Assembly (NCBI RefSeq): GCF_039521325.1
Contig: NZ_BAAACD010000029.1
Length of the DNA stretch: 64,000 nt
Direction: 5' to 3' (one strand)
Source of the DNA: Clostridium_X cadaveris
Lineage (GTDB): Bacteria; Bacillota; Clostridia; Clostridiales; Clostridiaceae
This document shows positions 1 through 7,956 of the stretch, one piece after another; positions within the stretch are counted from its first letter, which is position 1, and the number at the start of each line of letters is the position of its first letter. The notes beneath the pieces were generated by a model. That model was not told the DNA's origin. It did not search any database and worked only from the letters and a program-made list of their open reading frames with translations. A program made the position numbers and the translations under genes.

Positions 1-68
1 GTATTTTGCCATAAAAAATCGACCTCCAATTCGTTAGATTTTTGGTCTAACTTTTGGGGGTCGGTTCA
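1..68 (-). mobile_element. Left end of an IS3-family (IS150-like) insertion sequence, partial
   Basis: Read on the minus strand, this edge starts with TGAACCGACCCCC, which resembles the terminal inverted repeat of IS150-type elements. A GGAGGT ribosome site (22-27) and then ATG at 12-10 follow. The only visible codons read Met-Ala-Lys-Tyr, a common start of IS3 OrfA transposases. A hairpin (20-27 with 56-63, inner stem 33-38 with 46-51) places the ribosome site inside its stem. Such end hairpins are known to stop transcripts entering from outside from translating the transposase. Here the entering transcript would be nrdJ. Only four codons are visible, so the family call rests on the end sequence and the start context. 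Confidence 0.65.
13..63 (-). terminator. Hairpin with U-tract downstream of nrdJ (inside the IS end)
   Basis: On the minus strand CGACCCCC (63-56) pairs with GGAGGTCG (27-20, one mismatch), enclosing a 6-bp GTTAGA/TCTAAC stem, and six T follow at 18-13. It could end the nrdJ transcript. It also masks the ribosome site of the insertion-sequence gene. Confidence 0.5.
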
Positions 69-102
69 CTTAGACTTAATATCATTGGCTTAATTTTATT
101 GA

Positions 103-3100
103 TTAGCTGCATCCTGTAGTTGAACCACAGTCAAGGCATACTTTACAAGTACCATTTCGAACCATTCTTGTACTTGAACAGGTAGGACATGTGCTTCCAT
201 AAACTCTTTCACCAGTTACATGATGAGATTCATTTAGTTTAACAGGCGCTTTAGTTATTGTGGCTTCTTTTGATAAGTCAGATATGGCAACTTTAGAAGT
301 TTCTTCTGATGGTTTTACTTGACATCTTGTAAAATCACCAAGTTCAATATCTATTATTTTACTTATTAAATCAGAAATTGAAGAAACATACTTTATATAT
401 GGATGCTTTTGTACAAAACCATAAGGCTCATACTTTTGACCTCTAAGCATAGCGGCTATATCAGCAGCAGGAACATGATATTGAAGCATAACTGAAATTG
501 CCTTTGATAGGGAATTTAAAAGGCCCATTATTATAGTTCCTTCTCTATCAGTAGTTATATATATCTCGCAAATTTCACCCTCATCGTTTCTATTTACAGT
601 AGTATATATTTTTACGTCTTCTATTTGAGCAGGATGTGTTGTTCCACATCTTATTCCAAATGGTTTTTGACGTTTTGTTACCTGATACTGAATGTTCTGC
701 ATTTCTTTAGCTTTTTCTAATAATTCAGCATAAGACAAATCTTCAAGGTTAGTCTTGTTATCTACAGATAAAGAGGTATTAAGGGGTTGACAAAATTTAG
801 AGCCATCTCTATATAAAGAAATACCTTTTACTCCAAGTTTCCAAGATTCTATAATTATATTTTTAAAGTCATCTATAGTTGCAGTGCTTGGAAGGTTAAC
901 AGTTTTTGATATTGCTCCAGATATTAAAGGAGTGATTGCAGCAACCATTTTTACATGACCTTCTGGACTTATATATCTTTTACCACTTCCACATGTGTTT
1001 GCAGTATCAAATATAGGAAGATGATCTTCTTTAAGATGAGGGGCGCCCTCTATTTTACCATCTATTATTTTTTCATACTCAAACCCATCTTCTTTAACTA
1101 ATTCTTTTCTTGTTATATATTCAATTATTTCACTTGTTTCTGAATCATTATATCCTAAAGCTCTTAGAGAGTCTTCTATTACAGGATTACTTAAAGTCAT
1201 AAAACCGCCACCAGCAAGCTTTTTATAAACCATATGACTAAAAAATGGTTCTATGGATGTAGCACCACAATCCATTGCAAAGGATATAGTTCCCGTAGGA
1301 GCTATTACAGAAACTTGAGCATTTCTATATCCATATTTTTCTCCTGAATCAATAGCACAACACCATACATCCTTTAAAGTAGCACTTAATTCCTGCATAT
1401 TTAGGTCCCTTAAAATTTCATGATTCACTTCTAAAGGAGTGTAATTAAGTCCATCATAGTTGGAATCTATTGCACCAGCAACTCTGGCATGGTTTCTTAT
1501 AACTTTTAGCATGTATTCCTTATTTAAAGGATATTTTTCAAAAGCACCTATTGCTTCGGACATCAAAGATGACACATAGTAAGAGTATCCTGTAAGTATT
1601 CCAGTAAGCGAAGCAGCAAGTGTTCTAGCTTCTTCAGAGTCATAAGGAAGTCCCATAATCATAAATAATGAAGCTATATTAGCAAGGCCCAGTCCAGTAG
1701 TCCTAAACATGTATGTTTTTCTTGCTATATCTTCAGTTGGAAATTGACCCCAGTTTATAGAAGCTTCAAGCATTAATTGGTTTAATCCAATTACATGAAG
1801 GTAACCATTAATATCAAAATTCTTTGTGTTTTTATCATAAAATTTAAATATATTTATTGAGCTAAGGTTGCAAGAGGTGTCGTCTAAAAATGCATATTCT
1901 CCGCAAGGATTAGTTGAATTAAGCTTATTATGATGAGCATTTAAATCTCCATCTTCTCCAGCAGGGCATGTATGCCAAGCATTGAAGGTATCTGAAAATT
2001 GTGGAGCCGGGTCGGCACATTTCCATGCAGATTCGTTTATATCATCCCAAAGTTTTTGTACAGATACTTCTCGATTAACAGATGAATCTATTCTTCCTTT
2101 TAGTTCTATTGTATTAAGAGGGTCTTCCGATAGGTTATCAACCTTAGTCATAAATTCATCAGAAATTCTTAAGGAGTTATTACTGTTTTGACCTGATACG
2201 GTAGCATAAGCTTCTCCATTAAAATCTCCATCATAGCCCATTTTTGCAAGAGCTCTTACTTTATCTTCTTCTTTAGCTTTCCAAGTTATAAAGTCTTCTA
2301 TTTCAGGATGATCTATATCAAGGCATACCATTTTTGCAGCTCTTCTAGTAGTTCCACCAGATTTTATAGCTCCTGCATTTCTATCAAAGCCTTTTAAAAA
2401 GCTCATAAGACCAGAAGAAATTCCACCTCCTGAAAGCTTTTCTCCTTCAGCTCTTATTGAAGAAAAGTTTGTTCCTGTACCAGAGCCGCCTTTGAAAAGT
2501 CTAGTTTCAGTGACATATTGTTCTGATAAAGAATGTTTGCCTAAAAGCTTATCCTCTATAGAAAGTATAAAGCAGGCAGAAGCTTGAGTTCTGCTATAAG
2601 AGTCTAGGCTTTCTTTAACTACACCATCTTTTGGATCATAGTAATAGCTGCCTTGAGGATCTCCGCTTATTCCGTAAGAAAGCTTTAGTCCTGTATTAAA
2701 CCATTGAGGTGAATTTGGTGCATACATTTGATTCAATAATGCATATACCATTTCATCATAAAAGATCTCAGCTTCTTCTTCTGAACTTATAAGTTTTTCA
2801 TCTATAAGTGATTCCTTCCAAAAGTTAACCATCCTGTGAGCAACTTGTTTCATGCTGTTTTCATAGCCTAATTCATTTGGAATACCGGCTTTTCTAAAAT
2901 ATTTAGATGCAATAATGTCACAAGCATTTTGAGAATAATGAGAAGGAAATTCCAAATCTTTCATATCAACTAAGATTTTACCGCTTTTATGATCTATTAA
3001 AGATACGTCAACTTTTTTCCAATCAAATAAATCATATACGGTTTTATTTTTATTTTTTGCTAATTCCTTCGTGTAATATCTGATTAATAATTTTTTTATA

Positions 3101-3108
3101 AGTGTCAT
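103..3108 (-). CDS. nrdJ: Adenosylcobalamin-dependent (class II) ribonucleotide reductase
   Basis: This enzyme reduces ribonucleotides to deoxyribonucleotides in the cytosol using a cobalamin-generated thiyl radical, without oxygen. The start used is ATG at 3108, which lies 7 nt after a GGGGG ribosome site; a GTG two codons earlier overlaps that site. Numbered from that GTG, key residues are Cys181 (in SACFILS), the NPCGE motif with Cys404, and Cys415. The C-terminal tail carries CPTC, CKVCLDC and a final Cys pair for redox exchange with thioredoxin. About 1000 residues is normal for the long NrdJ form with a C-terminal zinc/thiol region. It is monocistronic, with two NrdR-type boxes upstream and an IS3-type element 35 bp beyond its stop codon. 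Confidence 0.96.
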   Translation of the reverse strand: MTLIKKLLIRYYTKELAKNKNKTVYDLFDWKKVDVSLIDHKSGKILVDMKDLEFPSHYSQNACDIIASKYFRKAGIPNELGYENSMKQVAHRMVNFWKESLIDEKLISSEEEAEIFYDEMVYALLNQMYAPNSPQWFNTGLKLSYGISGDPQGSYYYDPKDGVVKESLDSYSRTQASACFILSIEDKLLGKHSLSEQYVTETRLFKGGSGTGTNFSSIRAEGEKLSGGGISSGLMSFLKGFDRNAGAIKSGGTTRRAAKMVCLDIDHPEIEDFITWKAKEEDKVRALAKMGYDGDFNGEAYATVSGQNSNNSLRISDEFMTKVDNLSEDPLNTIELKGRIDSSVNREVSVQKLWDDINESAWKCADPAPQFSDTFNAWHTCPAGEDGDLNAHHNKLNSTNPCGEYAFLDDTSCNLSSINIFKFYDKNTKNFDINGYLHVIGLNQLMLEASINWGQFPTEDIARKTYMFRTTGLGLANIASLFMIMGLPYDSEEARTLAASLTGILTGYSYYVSSLMSEAIGAFEKYPLNKEYMLKVIRNHARVAGAIDSNYDGLNYTPLEVNHEILRDLNMQELSATLKDVWCCAIDSGEKYGYRNAQVSVIAPTGTISFAMDCGATSIEPFFSHMVYKKLAGGGFMTLSNPVIEDSLRALGYNDSETSEIIEYITRKELVKEDGFEYEKIIDGKIEGAPHLKEDHLPIFDTANTCGSGKRYISPEGHVKMVAAITPLISGAISKTVNLPSTATIDDFKNIIIESWKLGVKGISLYRDGSKFCQPLNTSLSVDNKTNLEDLSYAELLEKAKEMQNIQYQVTKRQKPFGIRCGTTHPAQIEDVKIYTTVNRNDEGEICEIYITTDREGTIIMGLLNSLSKAISVMLQYHVPAADIAAMLRGQKYEPYGFVQKHPYIKYVSSISDLISKIIDIELGDFTRCQVKPSEETSKVAISDLSKEATITKAPVKLNESHHVTGERVYGSTCPTCSSTRMVRNGTCKVCLDCGSTTGCS

Positions 3109-3159
3109 GAACACACCCCCGTAAAATCATATAATAACAATAAATATTGACTACTAAAA

Positions 3160-3200
3160 CAATATATAGTAGTCGAATTTAAAACAAATACAATATGTAG
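3160..3200 (-). promoter_or_regulatory. Tandem NrdR boxes upstream of nrdJ
   Basis: CAATATATAG (3160-3169) matches the ten-base core of the NrdR box consensus (CwATATATwG) at every position, and CAATATGTAG (3191-3200) at nine of ten. The two are 31 bp apart, about three helical turns, which is the spacing known for paired NrdR boxes. They lie 51-92 bp upstream of the nrdJ start, where bound NrdR would repress transcription when dATP is abundant. An 8-bp inverted repeat (GACTACTA/TAGTAGTC, 3149-3174) surrounds the first box. Confidence 0.75.
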
Positions 3201-3397
3201 TTGACTAAAACTATTATATAAGAATTTTAATAGGAAATCAATGGGGTACAAACTATTAATATTTTCACTTTATTTTGCAAATTTAAGTTTATTTTAGAAT
3301 AAAACAAGATATATCATATATAAAAAATTTTTATGTATAATAGTTGGTTTTATGATAAACTTATAAATGTTAATAGTAAAAAAAGGAGATGTTGGAT

Positions 3398-3901
3398 ATG
3401 ATATATGAGTTTGATCATAAGGTACCAGTGATACCTACAAGTGCTTTTGTGGCAAAAAGTGCAGATGTAATAGGAGATGTTACTTTAGGAGAAAATGTTA
3501 ATATATGGTTTGGTGCTGTTTTAAGAAGTGACGGGATGCCAATAGAAATAGGATATAATACAAACGTTCAAGATAATTGTGTAATACATATAACTGATAG
3601 GGATTTTCCAGTTGAAATAGGAAATAATGTTACTATAGGGCATGGGGCTATAATACATGCGTGCAAAATAGGCAATTATTCTCTTATAGGTATGGGAGCT
3701 ATAATACTAGACGGAGCAGAGATTGGAGATTATACTCTTATAGGTGCAGGGGCAGTGGTGACACCTGGCAAAAAAATACCTTCTGGAGTATTGTGCGTAG
3801 GCTCCCCAGCTAGAGTTATTAGGGAACTTAGTGAAGAAGAAAAAAGAGATTTAGAAAAATCAGCTGACAATTATATAAAGTTAGCTAAAAAGTATAAATA
3901 G
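3398..3901 (+). CDS. Gamma-carbonic anhydrase-like hexapeptide-repeat protein
   Basis: A left-handed beta-helix protein of the YrdA/PaaY gamma-carbonic anhydrase group, probably cytosolic and trimeric. About 167 residues is typical of the group. Visible features are hexapeptide repeats throughout, the NVQDNCVIHIT motif, and the histidine positions that bind the metal (VIHIT, TIGHGAIIHAC). ATG 3398 is preferred because GGAG at 3385-3388 abuts an in-frame ATG at 3389 but lies 9 nt before 3398. The protein may hydrate CO2 or act as an acyltransferase-like scaffold; sequence alone does not show activity. It sits 8 nt upstream of the cvfB-like gene, so the two are probably cotranscribed. Confidence 0.88.
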   Translation: MIYEFDHKVPVIPTSAFVAKSADVIGDVTLGENVNIWFGAVLRSDGMPIEIGYNTNVQDNCVIHITDRDFPVEIGNNVTIGHGAIIHACKIGNYSLIGMGAIILDGAEIGDYTLIGAGAVVTPGKKIPSGVLCVGSPARVIRELSEEEKRDLEKSADNYIKLAKKYK

Positions 3902-3909
3902 GAGGAACT

Positions 3910-4749
3910 ATGATAAAAATAGGAGATTTTAATACACTTAAAGTTGTAAGAAAGGCAGATTTTGGATATTACCTTCATGGTGGAACTGATAATACCAGTG
4001 ATGATATACTTCTTCCAAATAATAATACATTAGGAGAGAGTATAGAAATAGATGATATGGTAACAGCTTTCATATATAGAGATTCAGAGGACAGACTTGT
4101 AGCTACCCTTAAAAAACCTTTGGCAAAGGTTGGGGATTTGGCTTATCTTGAAGTTGTAGCTGTTACTAAGATAGGAGCTTTTGTAAATTTCGGGCTTGAA
4201 AGAGATTTATTTGTTCCACAAAGAGAGCAGCTTTATAAACTTCATGAAGGTAGAAAATATTTATTTTATGTATATTTAGATATGACAGGAAGACTTGCAG
4301 CGACTACAGATGTTGATGATAAACTTTCTTATGTTGAAAATCCAGTTATAGGAGAGGAAGTCAATGCAGTTGTTTATGGACTGCAAACAAATAACACTTT
4401 AGAAGTTGCAATAGACAACAAATACAAAGGAATAGTACTAAAAAATGAGTATTTTACTTTTGTACATATAGGCGAAGAACTTCATCTTAGAATAAAGAGA
4501 ACTTATGAAGATGGAAGAGTAGGACTTACCCCTAGAGGAAAGAAACTAGACGAGAAGGAAATACTTCAAGAAAAAATACTTGAATATCTAAAAAAGAATG
4601 ATGGATATATGGTTTATAATGACAAGAGCAATTCAGAAGATATAAGAAAGGTGTTTAATGCATCTAAAAATTATTTTAAGATGGCTCTAGGAGGTCTTAT
4701 GAAAGAAGGTCTTATAACTCAGAGCAAAGAAGGTACGAGATTGAAATAA
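3910..4749 (+). CDS. cvfB: CvfB-family S1 RNA-binding protein
   Basis: A 279-residue protein of the CvfB/YitL family. These proteins have three S1-like OB folds followed by a C-terminal winged helix. The S1 core is visible around residues 75-105 (GDLAYLEVVAVTKIGAFVNFG). The C-terminal part (from about residue 215) has a helical DNA/RNA-binding pattern ending in a wing-like segment. Characterised members bind RNA and affect virulence-gene expression in Staphylococcus; the role in clostridia is unknown. The ribosome site AGGAGG immediately precedes the ATG, and the gene follows the gamma-carbonic anhydrase gene by 8 nt. Confidence 0.88.
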   Translation: MIKIGDFNTLKVVRKADFGYYLHGGTDNTSDDILLPNNNTLGESIEIDDMVTAFIYRDSEDRLVATLKKPLAKVGDLAYLEVVAVTKIGAFVNFGLERDLFVPQREQLYKLHEGRKYLFYVYLDMTGRLAATTDVDDKLSYVENPVIGEEVNAVVYGLQTNNTLEVAIDNKYKGIVLKNEYFTFVHIGEELHLRIKRTYEDGRVGLTPRGKKLDEKEILQEKILEYLKKNDGYMVYNDKSNSEDIRKVFNASKNYFKMALGGLMKEGLITQSKEGTRLK

Positions 4750-4815
4750 TCTTTAAAAATTGCATAAAATCAGCTCTAATGAAGGAAGCTAAATAAAAAT
4801 ATATGGGGTGATTTT

Positions 4816-5640
4816 ATGAAAAAACTGATTAGCATAATTATGGCAGTATTTCTTTTTAGTACTCCTGTTAAGGCCTATTGCAAAGGAAATGAATCAAAAG
4901 TACATTTTTTAAATACTATTCAAAGTGACGCTATTATAATTGAAGGTGATAGTGCTAATTATCTTATTGACTGTGGATGGTCCTATTGTAGGGGATATAT
5001 ATTATCTTATCTCAAAAATAATAATATAGACAGCATAGATGCTATAGTACTCACACATTATCACGATGATCATAGAGGCGATGTAGTAGGAATATGCAAA
5101 GCCCTTGATGTAAAAAGAGTTTATATGTCACCACATGAAAATAAATATAAGTACAAACTTCAAAAAGAACTTAAAAATATAGGAGTAGAAGTAGACTTTA
5201 TAAAAAGAGGTTGGAATATAAAATGTGGAAATGTACTGCTTACAGCAATAGGCCCAATCAAATCTCATGGCACAATAGAAAATAATAATTCCATAGTACT
5301 TAGTGGGCAAATAGACGGGATAAGTTATTTGTTTGCAGGAGATATGGAGGCTGATGAAGAATACGACATATTAAAAAATACTATTATTGAAAAATATGAT
5401 GTTCTAAAGACACCTCACCACGGTCTTGATACGAGTAGTACTGAAGAGTTTATAGAAACTGTAAAACCAGCAGTAGCTGTGGTAACTTCTGATGGATATG
5501 AAAGCCCAGAGGGGAAAGCTATAAAAAATATAGAAAACAGTGGAGCAAAAATATATAGAAGTGACAAAAATGGGAACATAGTAATTAAAAGAAGTTTAGA
5601 TCCTTCTATAAGAATTCAAATAAGCACTGAATTTAAATAG
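4816..5640 (+). CDS. Secreted metallo-beta-lactamase-fold hydrolase (ComEC C-domain type)
   Basis: A 274-residue protein with an N-terminal signal peptide (Lys2-Lys3, then a hydrophobic run to about residue 17, with a likely cleavage near Ala20). The MBL metal site is HYHDDH at 81-86, followed by the GDMEAD aspartate near 173 and the TPHHG histidines near 201. This arrangement matches the stand-alone relatives of the ComEC/Rec2 nuclease domain. The probable substrate is a phosphodiester or nucleic acid outside the membrane, but none is demonstrated. ATG follows GGGGTG at a good distance. It appears to be a single gene. Confidence 0.83.
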   Translation: MKKLISIIMAVFLFSTPVKAYCKGNESKVHFLNTIQSDAIIIEGDSANYLIDCGWSYCRGYILSYLKNNNIDSIDAIVLTHYHDDHRGDVVGICKALDVKRVYMSPHENKYKYKLQKELKNIGVEVDFIKRGWNIKCGNVLLTAIGPIKSHGTIENNNSIVLSGQIDGISYLFAGDMEADEEYDILKNTIIEKYDVLKTPHHGLDTSSTEEFIETVKPAVAVVTSDGYESPEGKAIKNIENSGAKIYRSDKNGNIVIKRSLDPSIRIQISTEFK

Positions 5641-5683
5641 AATTAATATTATATTTAGAGAAATAAGTTATTTTGGGGGAAAT

Positions 5684-6166
5684 ATGATAAAAGTAGATTT
5701 TATAAAAAATTTATCTAAAGAAGACAGACTAAAGTACATGGTTATTATGGCAGAAGGCCAGCTAAGTTCCGAAAATGACTTTATAGCTAATTTGTCTAAT
5801 ATCTCAGCTATAATAAATGCGACCGTAGATGACTGCAATTGGGTAGGATTCTATATTATGCAAGATGAGACTTTGGTTTTAGGACCTTTTCAAGGGCTTC
5901 CAGCTTGCAATAGAATAGAGTTAGGAAAAGGTGTTTGTGGAACTGCAGCTTTTAAAAAGCAGGTTATGAGGATAGAAAATGTTCATGAATTCAAAGGACA
6001 TATAGCTTGTGACAATGCCTCAAATTCAGAAATAGTTATTCCAATAGTAAAAGATGATAAAGTAATAGGTGTTTTAGATATGGATAGTCCTAGCTTTAGC
6101 AGATTTAGTGAATTGGAAGAAATGTATTTAGTTAAGTTGGTTAAAAAAATAGAAAATTACATATAA
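5684..6166 (+). CDS. msrC: Free methionine-(R)-sulfoxide reductase (GAF domain)
   Basis: A cytosolic GAF-fold enzyme that reduces free L-methionine-(R)-S-oxide with thioredoxin. The diagnostic block GPFQGLPAC, GKGVCGTAAF and GHIACD is present. The three functional cysteines are at 75, 85 and 109, with the same spacing as Cys84/94/118 of the E. coli enzyme. At 160 residues it is full length. GGGGG precedes the ATG by 8 nt. It is followed by a weak hairpin (around 6179-6203) and the large inverted repeat. Confidence 0.93.
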   Translation: MIKVDFIKNLSKEDRLKYMVIMAEGQLSSENDFIANLSNISAIINATVDDCNWVGFYIMQDETLVLGPFQGLPACNRIELGKGVCGTAAFKKQVMRIENVHEFKGHIACDNASNSEIVIPIVKDDKVIGVLDMDSPSFSRFSELEEMYLVKLVKKIENYI

Positions 6167-6189
6167 AATAGTAATAAAAGACCTTACTG

Positions 6190-6298
6190 TAAGCGGTCTC
6201 TTTGATAAAGATGTTTATGATTTACCCATTTCAGAGTAAATAACAAACTTATTCTGAAATGGGTAAATTTTAAATTAATCTATCAAAGGGATCGCTTA
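6190..6298 (+). repeat. 109-bp imperfect palindrome with 50-bp arms
   Basis: The outer stem is 18 bp (6190-6207 with 6281-6298) and the inner stem 19 bp (6221-6239 with 6249-6267). They are separated by a symmetric 13/13 internal loop and closed by a 9-nt loop. The three non-Watson-Crick positions are all G-U pairs when read as plus-strand RNA, whereas the minus-strand RNA would have A-C mismatches. It may be a miniature mobile element, an insertion-sequence end, or a structured RNA or terminator after msrC. Confidence 0.6.
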
Positions 6299-6634
6299 TT
6301 TATGATTTAAATTATAGTAAAGATGATTTATTAACAGATAATATCTTAAATCCTTGAGTGTGAGGTCACTCAAGCACATATTTACATTAAAAATAAAATA
6401 TGGTATAATTTTCTAAATAATGAGGATTTTGTGTTAGATTTGAAGTAGCGGTCAATTGCTTAGATTGCTAAAAATCGAACTAGAAATGCCGCAACTAAAG
6501 TTATTCTCAAAGGAACAGGATTAGCTATATTTGCTGTCTCATTAATTATAGTAGGATTATTTTTCTCAGAAGTAGCTCTTCACTATATAGATGCTAGTGT
6601 TTAAATTAAATATCATTATAATTATTATCTTAAT
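6299..6634 (+). other. Non-coding stretch with small inverted repeat and a startless membrane-peptide frame
   Basis: No intact gene was found here. A perfect 8-bp inverted repeat with a 6-nt loop (CTTGAGTG, 6353-6360 with 6367-6374) is present. An open frame at 6464-6604 encodes about 46 residues with one clear transmembrane helix (GLAIFAVSLIIVGLFF) but has no ATG, GTG or TTG start or ribosome site. It looks like the tail of a decayed gene, though an unusual ATT start at 6464 is formally possible. Confidence 0.35.
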
Positions 6635-6826
6635 AACGCCGTCTATCGAGGAAATACGAGGACGATAAAAAGCGCTTATAAAAGAAAGGAGAATTTACTC
6701 GGCAAATATCCAAAACAAAAGATGTAATGCCTATCTTTGAGATATTTGTTTAACAAATTTATTAATGAACTGTTGAAAAATAATTCTGATTATCTTGTGA
6801 TTGAAGATTTAAATCAAATCATCTAA
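6635..6826 (+). pseudogene. Decayed IS605-type TnpB (OrfB) remnant
   Basis: Two open pieces with an in-frame stop between them encode a basic segment (SAYKRKENLLGKYPKQK) and then FINELLKNNSDYLVIEDLN. The YLVIEDLN core matches the glutamate-containing RuvC-II motif of TnpB/OrfB proteins (usually iviEDLnv). Everything N-terminal, the zinc finger and the last catalytic motif are missing. The remnant is short and decayed, so the assignment depends mainly on this motif. Confidence 0.45.
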
Positions 6827-6966
6827 TTTGATTTCCAAAATTTTGTTGGATATGTATTATGTGTACGAATTTAGATGATACTCTGAAAAAACTTAATTTA
6901 ATAAAATACAAATAAACAAACAAAAACTAGTATTGATATTTGCCCATATTTTGAGTAGTAGTAATA

Positions 6967-7956
6967 ATGATTAGAGAAGTAGTAGATTGTATTGATGTAG
7001 GAAGTGAATTTTGCCCTTGTAATTTAGCTGAAATGGGAGAGTGTATACTTTGTTCTCAAATGCAAGGAAAATACTTGTGTGACTGTCTAAATTGGAAGGG
7101 AGTATGTATATACCAAGAGTTTTTAAACAATGGGATGAAAGCTAAAGAAGGTAGAAAAAGATATAGTTCAAAAATAGTAAACTACTATAATTTTAATGAT
7201 GAATTTGTGCTTGTTAAGTTAAGTGTAACTCATAAACTTGCAGTGGACCTTATCAATCCAGGTGGATATGTATTTTTATGCCCTGATTCAGAAAAATACT
7301 TTGATATTCCGATATCAGTTATGGAGTCTGATACAGAAAACGATATATTAACAGTAGCAGTTTCAATAAAGGGAATTAAAACCAAAAAATTACTTGAACT
7401 AAAAACGGGTGATACTTTAGATATAAGAGGGCCTTATTGGAATGGAATATTTGGACTCAAGAATATAGAAAAACAAAAAGGAACAGATTGCTTAATACTA
7501 GCCAGGGGAATAGGTATTGCACCTTCAATTCCACTTATAAGAAAGTTATCATTGAACGAGTGTAATATAGATATGGTCGTTGATAATGGAGATTTTAAGG
7601 AGAAGTTATTTAAAGAATATTTAGGGAATTATAAGATGAATGTTGAAGAAGGGATTCTTCTGGAAAATGGTGAATTATCAGCGTTTTGTAAAAAAGTAAT
7701 AGATAAAAGTATTAATTCGGGTACTAAATATATTCATATTTCTGGAGCTGATATATTAACTTTTAAAGTTATAAGATATTTAGATAGTTTGGGAAAGAAA
7801 GAAGTTCTTTTATCTTGTTGTAATAATTTTAAAATCTGCTGTGGAGAAGGTATATGTGGAGCGTGTACAGCTAAGGATAATAAATTTAAAGTAAAGAGGT
7901 ATTGCAAAGTACAAACGGAGCCAAGAGGCATATTTGAAGAAGGAGTGATAATATGA
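6967..7956 (+). CDS. PyrK-like FAD/NAD/Fe-S electron-transfer protein with Cys-rich N-terminus
   Basis: A 329-residue protein of the sulfide dehydrogenase/dihydroorotate dehydrogenase electron-transfer (PyrK-like) family. Eight cysteines lie in the first 47 residues (8, 16, 18, 26, 29, 38, 40, 47). A ferredoxin-reductase-like FAD domain follows (to about residue 155), then a nucleotide-binding domain starting at ARGIGIAPSIPL. At the C-terminus a [2Fe-2S] motif (CCGEGICGAC ... RYC) is of the PyrK type. It presumably passes electrons between NAD(P)H and its partner flavoprotein, with which it overlaps by 4 nt. The N-terminal cysteines suggest an extra Fe-S centre. The ribosome site is weak, with no GGAGG visible before the ATG. 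The substrate is unknown. Confidence 0.8.
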   Translation: MIREVVDCIDVGSEFCPCNLAEMGECILCSQMQGKYLCDCLNWKGVCIYQEFLNNGMKAKEGRKRYSSKIVNYYNFNDEFVLVKLSVTHKLAVDLINPGGYVFLCPDSEKYFDIPISVMESDTENDILTVAVSIKGIKTKKLLELKTGDTLDIRGPYWNGIFGLKNIEKQKGTDCLILARGIGIAPSIPLIRKLSLNECNIDMVVDNGDFKEKLFKEYLGNYKMNVEEGILLENGELSAFCKKVIDKSINSGTKYIHISGADILTFKVIRYLDSLGKKEVLLSCCNNFKICCGEGICGACTAKDNKFKVKRYCKVQTEPRGIFEEGVII

